From NCBI GenBank assembly GCA_903847205.1, contig CAINDA010000014.1:1-35216 (forward strand): 35,216 nt of DNA. The letters are read 5' to 3'. Within the stretch, counting starts at the first letter, position 1. Each line of letters opens with the position of its first letter. The position numbers were made by a program, and so were the translations under genes. The notes under the pieces are model-generated. The model worked only from the letters and a program-made list of their open reading frames with translations. It did no database searches and was not told the DNA's origin. This document shows, in pieces, positions 31,306 through 35,216 of this stretch. Origin of the DNA: an uncultured Bacteroidota bacterium (lineage in GTDB: Bacteria; Bacteroidota; Bacteroidia; 2-12-FULL-35-15).

Positions 31306-32493
31306 TTAAATTGCTTCATCGATACAATTGAGGACAATTTGACAAGCCTTTTTAATTTCTTCTTCAGTAATAGTTAGCGGCGGTGCAATTCGCATGGAGT
31401 GAGAATTAAACAAAAACCAATCGGCAATTACACCCTTTTCGATACACTTATCAATTATTATTTTGTTTTGTTCATAGCTTTCAAATTCCACAGCAAGCAA
31501 TAATCCTTTTCCATTCACAGATTTAATTTTGGGATGCTTTAATAAGCTGCGGAATAATTTTTCTTTATTCTCAATCTGCTCAATTAATTTTTCTTCAATC
31601 AGAATAGTTAACACAGCCATACTTGCAGCACAGCATACCGGATGCCCGCCAAATGTGGTAATATGGCCCAGTATCGGATTATTAGAAAGCGACTGCATAA
31701 TTTTTTTGGAAGAAATAAAAGCGCCGATCGGCATTCCGCCTCCCATGCCTTTTGCAAGGCAGATAATATCAGGAATAAAATCAAAATGTTCAAAGGCAAA
31801 TAATTTCCCTGTTCGGCCGAAACCGCACTGCACCTCATCTGCTATAAGCATTGTACCTGTTGCATTACAGCGCTCGCGTAACTGTTTTAAAAAATTATTT
31901 TCGGGAACAACAGCACCGGCTTCTCCTTGAATTGTTTCAACAACTGCGCATGCAGTGCGGTTTGTGATGTGAATTAAATCGTTTGTGTTATTGAATCTAA
32001 TCTGGCTTACATCAGGCAGCAGCGGGCGGAAAGCATTTTTAAATTCTTCATTCCCCATTATGCTTAAACTGCCATGAGTACTGCCATGATAGCCATTTTT
32101 AAAAGATACAATTTCTGCTCTTCCTGTAAAACGTTTTGCTAATTTCATTGCACCTTCAATTGCTTCGCTTCCTGAGTTAACAAAATAAACTGAACTTAAA
32201 TTTTCTGGAAGATTTTCTGCCAGCATCTTTGCAAGCAATACCTGCGGGCTTTGTATATATTCGCCATACACCATCAGGTGCATGTATTTATTTAATTGAT
32301 TTTGAATTGCGGCTAACACTTTTGGATGACGGTGCCCAACATTGCTGACCGAAATTCCAGAAATTAAATCCAGGTAACGTTTGCCGGAAGTATCATATAA
32401 ATAGATGCCTTCCGCCTTTTCAATTTCCAAAGCTAAAGGGGTTTCGCTTGTCTGCGCAAGATGATTAAAAAAAAGCTGGCGTTCTGTTGACAC
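31306..32493 (-). CDS. Class III (acetylornithine-type) PLP-dependent aminotransferase
   Basis: A 395-residue PLP enzyme. The phosphate-binding VNSGSEAIEGAMKLA is at about 105-119, the ring-stacking NGYHGSTHG at 133-141, the Asp contacting the PLP nitrogen at Asp219 (IADEVQCGFGRTG), and the Schiff-base Lys248 in LAKGMGGGMPIGAF. It belongs to the acetylornithine/ornithine/4-aminobutyrate group; no arginine-pathway neighbours are present to fix the substrate. The length is normal. It is transcribed alone, convergent with the CoA-binding gene, and lies 85 bases downstream of the TPR-SpoIIE gene in the same direction. Confidence 0.88.
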   Translation of the reverse strand: MSTERQLFFNHLAQTSETPLALEIEKAEGIYLYDTSGKRYLDLISGISVSNVGHRHPKVLAAIQNQLNKYMHLMVYGEYIQSPQVLLAKMLAENLPENLSSVYFVNSGSEAIEGAMKLAKRFTGRAEIVSFKNGYHGSTHGSLSIMGNEEFKNAFRPLLPDVSQIRFNNTNDLIHITNRTACAVVETIQGEAGAVVPENNFLKQLRERCNATGTMLIADEVQCGFGRTGKLFAFEHFDFIPDIICLAKGMGGGMPIGAFISSKKIMQSLSNNPILGHITTFGGHPVCCAASMAVLTILIEEKLIEQIENKEKLFRSLLKHPKIKSVNGKGLLLAVEFESYEQNKIIIDKCIEKGVIADWFLFNSHSMRIAPPLTITEEEIKKACQIVLNCIDEAI

Positions 32494-32578
32494 AGTTTGA
32501 AAGATTTATAATTTATAACTAACGAAAGAAACAATAAATTGAAGCAATTACGATTTAAACCCATTGATTGTACCTCAT

Positions 32579-34738
32579 TTATATTCTAATACCAATCACC
32601 AAAATATCATCTATCTGCGGTGAGCTCCCTTTCCATTCAATGTGAGCAGATTTAATGAGTTCCTTTTGATTCTGCATGCTTCGATGCCGGTTGTTCAGCA
32701 ATAATTCTTTAAACTTCTGCGTTCCGAATTTTTTTCTCTTATCACCGCCAAACTGATCCATATAACCATCTGAAAAGAGATAAATACTCATATTTTTTTT
32801 TATCGGAATAACATGGTTGGCGAATTCTTTTTTAAGCTGGTTATGAAGCTTGGCAATCGCACCTCTTCCACCAATGCCATATATATCACCCTTAATAACC
32901 TCCATTTGATCGTTTGATAATAAATACAAAGGATTTTGACCTGCATACTGAAGTTCATTGTTTTTGTAATCAATACAGCAAAGTGCCGTGTCCATGCCAT
33001 CATCGGATAATGCGTCGACTTTCTGCTGGTGCAAGACTTCATAAACCCCAAGGTTTAATAATCGCAGTATTTCAGAAGGTTTGGTAATGCGTTTTTCATT
33101 TACAATCTGATTCAATAACGTGTTGCCTATCATGCTCATGAAAGCGCCGGGAACACCATGTCCGGTACAGTCAACAGCTGCTATAATAATTTTATCATCT
33201 ATTTTAGAGCACCAATAAAAATCACCGCTAACAATATCTTTTGGCTGAAAATAAATAAAACATTCAGATAAATAACTCTGCACTTCACTTTCTTCGATCA
33301 AAATGCTCTGCTGGATGCGCTGGGCATAAGTGATACTGTCAACAATTTTTTCTTTCTGCCTTTCCACTATTTCTTTTTGTATGGATACTTCATTTTTCTG
33401 CAGTTCAATTATTTGTTTTTGTTTACGGGTTATCCGCAGAGAGCGGAAAACAAAACCTGCAAATACAATAACTAAAAGCAAACCGCAGATTACCGACCAT
33501 ATAATAATTTTTTGTTTGTTACTTTCTGCCATTGCAACCGCCTGCTGTTTGTCATTCTCCGTTTTTGTTGCTGATTCCTTTTTATCAAATTCATAATTCA
33601 TTTCTTTGCGGATGAGTTGCTTTTTATTTTCCTGACTAAAAAGAGTATCCTTTAACGCTATTGATTTTTTGTAATGAATAAGCGCAAGTTTATGCTCGCC
33701 AATAGTATCGTATAGACGTGAGAGATGGTCTTCAATTTGTAATAAATTATCCATAGCATGTATACTGTCATCAATGGCGTAAGCTCTTATTAGATACTTC
33801 CCAGCTTCTTTAAATTTTCCAGTTTTAGTATATAGTGAACCGATGTTACCAAGAGTGTTTGCTATTCCATTTTTGTCACATATTTTTTCCTTCATTTTCA
33901 ATGCCTTAAAATAATGGTTCAATGCCTTGGAGTAATTGCCTTGGTTTAAATAGACATTTCCGATGTTGCCAAGTAAGATTGCAATTAAGCTTTTATCTCC
34001 CAGTTCTTCGGCATTTTTTAAAGCTTTGAAAAAATAGACCAAAGCTTTGGTGTGATCGCCAATATTCCCATAAACAATTCCAATGTTTCCGAGGTCTGCT
34101 GCAATTCCATTTTTATATCCAAGTTCTTCCGCCATTTTCAATGCCTTGAAATAATAATTCAATGCTTTGGGGTAATTATCTTGTTCAGAATAAACAAGCC
34201 CTATATTGCCAATGTCAGTGGCAATTCCACCTTTATCTCGAAGCTCTTCGTCCATCTTCAATGCCTCAAAATAATAGTCCAAGGCTTTGGGGTAATTACC
34301 TAGTTCCTTATATACAATTCCAATATTGCACGACCGGGCGGCTATTCCTTTTTTATTTCTTACTTCTTTATCTATATTTAATGCTTTTCGATAATAATCA
34401 AGGGCATGATAATAGTCGGCTTGTTTTAAATAAATGTTTCCGTTATTATTAGTTGACTGCGCCATTCCTTTTTTGAAATCCAGGATAATAGCAAGATCTA
34501 ATGCTTCTGTTCCATAGTTCAACCCTTTTTGGTAATCCCCGGTTAATTGAAACTCTCTCGTTAATTGATAAAGGTGAATCACTTTGTTTGTATCTGGTTT
34601 ATCGTTTTTGAGAAGAACAAGAAGGGAATCAATGGTTCGATTTAGCTCACCACTTGTGTTTCTGTTTTGGGCAGAACAAAACAAATTACAAATTAAGAAT
34701 ACTATATTGAGAATTATAAAGAGGCAACATTTTTTCAT
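32579..34738 (-). CDS. TPR sensor protein with SpoIIE/PP2C phosphatase domain
   Basis: A 719-residue membrane protein. Signal peptide 1-23; about seven TPR units of 40 residues (periplasmic, about 60-370), many with the near-identical core NYPKALNYYFKALKMAEELG; transmembrane helix about 411-431; a coiled-coil linker (RKQKQIIELQKNEVSIQKEIVERQKEKI); then a cytoplasmic SpoIIE-type PP2C serine/threonine phosphatase with metal-binding SGDFYW (Asp506) and DCTGHGVPGAFMS (Asp523), ending in DGYMDQFGG and PQIDDILVIGIRI. This layout is common in Bacteroidota. PP2C/SpoIIE phosphatases reset partner-switching proteins, and SiaA is one. It could act on the SiaC-type protein at 13183, though the distance leaves this as inference. 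A C9 tract lies 50 bases before the start. Confidence 0.88.
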   Translation of the reverse strand: MKKCCLFIILNIVFLICNLFCSAQNRNTSGELNRTIDSLLVLLKNDKPDTNKVIHLYQLTREFQLTGDYQKGLNYGTEALDLAIILDFKKGMAQSTNNNGNIYLKQADYYHALDYYRKALNIDKEVRNKKGIAARSCNIGIVYKELGNYPKALDYYFEALKMDEELRDKGGIATDIGNIGLVYSEQDNYPKALNYYFKALKMAEELGYKNGIAADLGNIGIVYGNIGDHTKALVYFFKALKNAEELGDKSLIAILLGNIGNVYLNQGNYSKALNHYFKALKMKEKICDKNGIANTLGNIGSLYTKTGKFKEAGKYLIRAYAIDDSIHAMDNLLQIEDHLSRLYDTIGEHKLALIHYKKSIALKDTLFSQENKKQLIRKEMNYEFDKKESATKTENDKQQAVAMAESNKQKIIIWSVICGLLLVIVFAGFVFRSLRITRKQKQIIELQKNEVSIQKEIVERQKEKIVDSITYAQRIQQSILIEESEVQSYLSECFIYFQPKDIVSGDFYWCSKIDDKIIIAAVDCTGHGVPGAFMSMIGNTLLNQIVNEKRITKPSEILRLLNLGVYEVLHQQKVDALSDDGMDTALCCIDYKNNELQYAGQNPLYLLSNDQMEVIKGDIYGIGGRGAIAKLHNQLKKEFANHVIPIKKNMSIYLFSDGYMDQFGGDKRKKFGTQKFKELLLNNRHRSMQNQKELIKSAHIEWKGSSPQIDDILVIGIRI

Positions 34739-35216
34739 TTGTTTATAATTCGATTGTCTGGTGCAATTTTTTATTATTTATCCATAACCCCCCCCCTTAA
34801 AAAGAACCAGAAAGAATAAAACCAATAAAAAAAACAAAAGAGAAGTTTAAGTAATTAAATTTTCATCTTCATGCTTCCTCAAACTGTTTCTAATTTGATT
34901 TTCGACATCTGCTTTGTGGTTCTCTTTTAAAACCTATTTCAAAAGCGGGATCTAATTGTCCCCGAAAAAATACCAAGTTTTTGTTTGTTCAAAGTTACGG
35001 GTATTTATTCATTTCTGTTTGAGGTCCAATCCGCTCATGCTATTTCATAATTTGAGCCCACTGCAAAACTCACGTTTAAGAAAATCCGCCATTTTTTATA
35101 ATGATTTTGGGATCACATTTTAAATTTCAACTTCAATTTCGGAACTTTTTTCTTAGGTTTTTCTCTAAGAAGTTCTTTTTGGGCGAACTCATTTCATTTT
35201 TAACTATACAACATCC
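34739..35216. other. Upstream region of the TPR-SpoIIE gene and window edge
   Basis: 478 bases without a supported gene. A run of nine C at 34788-34796 is striking in this AT-rich DNA. On the minus strand TAACTTTG (34997-34990) matches the -7 consensus and would give a leader of about 250 bases for the gene at 34738. TTCTTAG (35150-35156) and CTAAGAA (35165-35171) form a 7-bp hairpin followed on the plus strand by TTCTTTTT. On the minus strand a 27-codon Lys-rich frame runs in from the window edge and stops at 35133-35135; it might be the end of a truncated gene. Confidence 0.45.
34788..34796. repeat. Nine-base poly-C tract
   Basis: An uninterrupted C9 lies 50-58 bases upstream of the TPR-SpoIIE start codon. 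Homopolymers of this length are prone to slippage, and in this position length change would alter leader or promoter spacing, not a reading frame. Confidence 0.8.

Noticed and set aside
34860-35216. End of an insertion sequence or transposase gene
   Set aside because: Only a 27-codon Lys-rich frame runs in from the edge. There is no recognisable transposase motif or terminal inverted repeat, so mobile origin cannot be supported.

Overview
The window is AT-rich DNA from a member of the Bacteroidota. The evidence is a PorP/SprF-type outer-membrane protein paired with a giant secreted protein that carries the gliding-motility-type (type B) C-terminal domain of the type IX secretion system (T9SS), a separate protein resembling the last domain of GldM, an rsmD-DUF3822 gene pair, -7 promoter boxes of the form TAnnTTTG, and A-rich leaders in place of Shine-Dalgarno sites. 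The Sphingobacteriales/Chitinophagales side of the phylum is plausible, but the sequence alone does not settle it. No tRNA, rRNA, CRISPR array or intact insertion sequence was seen.

Layout. 138-8700 (minus strand): a 2044-residue repeat-rich T9SS surface protein followed by its likely partner, a PorP/SprF barrel fused to a coiled coil and a SPOR-like domain. 8701-9559: a gene-poor gap with a 21-bp tandem array. 9560-12560: rsmD and DUF3822 (minus), divergent from a RecD-like helicase (plus). 12584-14702: a GldM-like domain protein, a SiaC-type phosphoprotein and a protein with two SiaB-type kinase domains. 15182-18173: an orphan protein, a crotonase-fold enzyme, a DUF3817 membrane protein and a DEAD-box helicase. 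18301-29062 (all minus): a polyhydroxyalkanoate (PHA) region. In transcription order it holds two phasin-like proteins, a secreted protein, a second 21-bp array, four uncharacterised proteins, a KAS III (FabH-like) enzyme, a two-helix membrane protein, a LytTR regulator, PHA synthase (phaC), acetoacetyl-CoA reductase (phaB), an alpha/beta hydrolase and 3-hydroxybutyrate dehydrogenase. 29421-34738: an MFS transporter, a small ORF, a CoA-binding protein, a class III aminotransferase and a TPR-SpoIIE phosphatase.

How the genes fit together. The PHA region covers precursor reduction (PhaB), polymerisation (PhaC), granule coating (phasins), possible depolymerisation (hydrolase) and use of the monomer (3-hydroxybutyrate dehydrogenase). 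No beta-ketothiolase is present; the KAS III enzyme sits where one might be expected. SiaB, SiaC and the TPR-SpoIIE protein could form a kinase/phosphoprotein/phosphatase partner-switching system, although the phosphatase is about 18 kb away.

Non-coding structure is unusually rich. There are two unrelated 21-bp tandem arrays with an internal palindrome in every unit, long near-perfect inverted repeats on both sides of phaB, and an ATG-rich repeat word (CAATGAACCAATG) that appears to have supplied the start codons and N-terminal residues of several genes.
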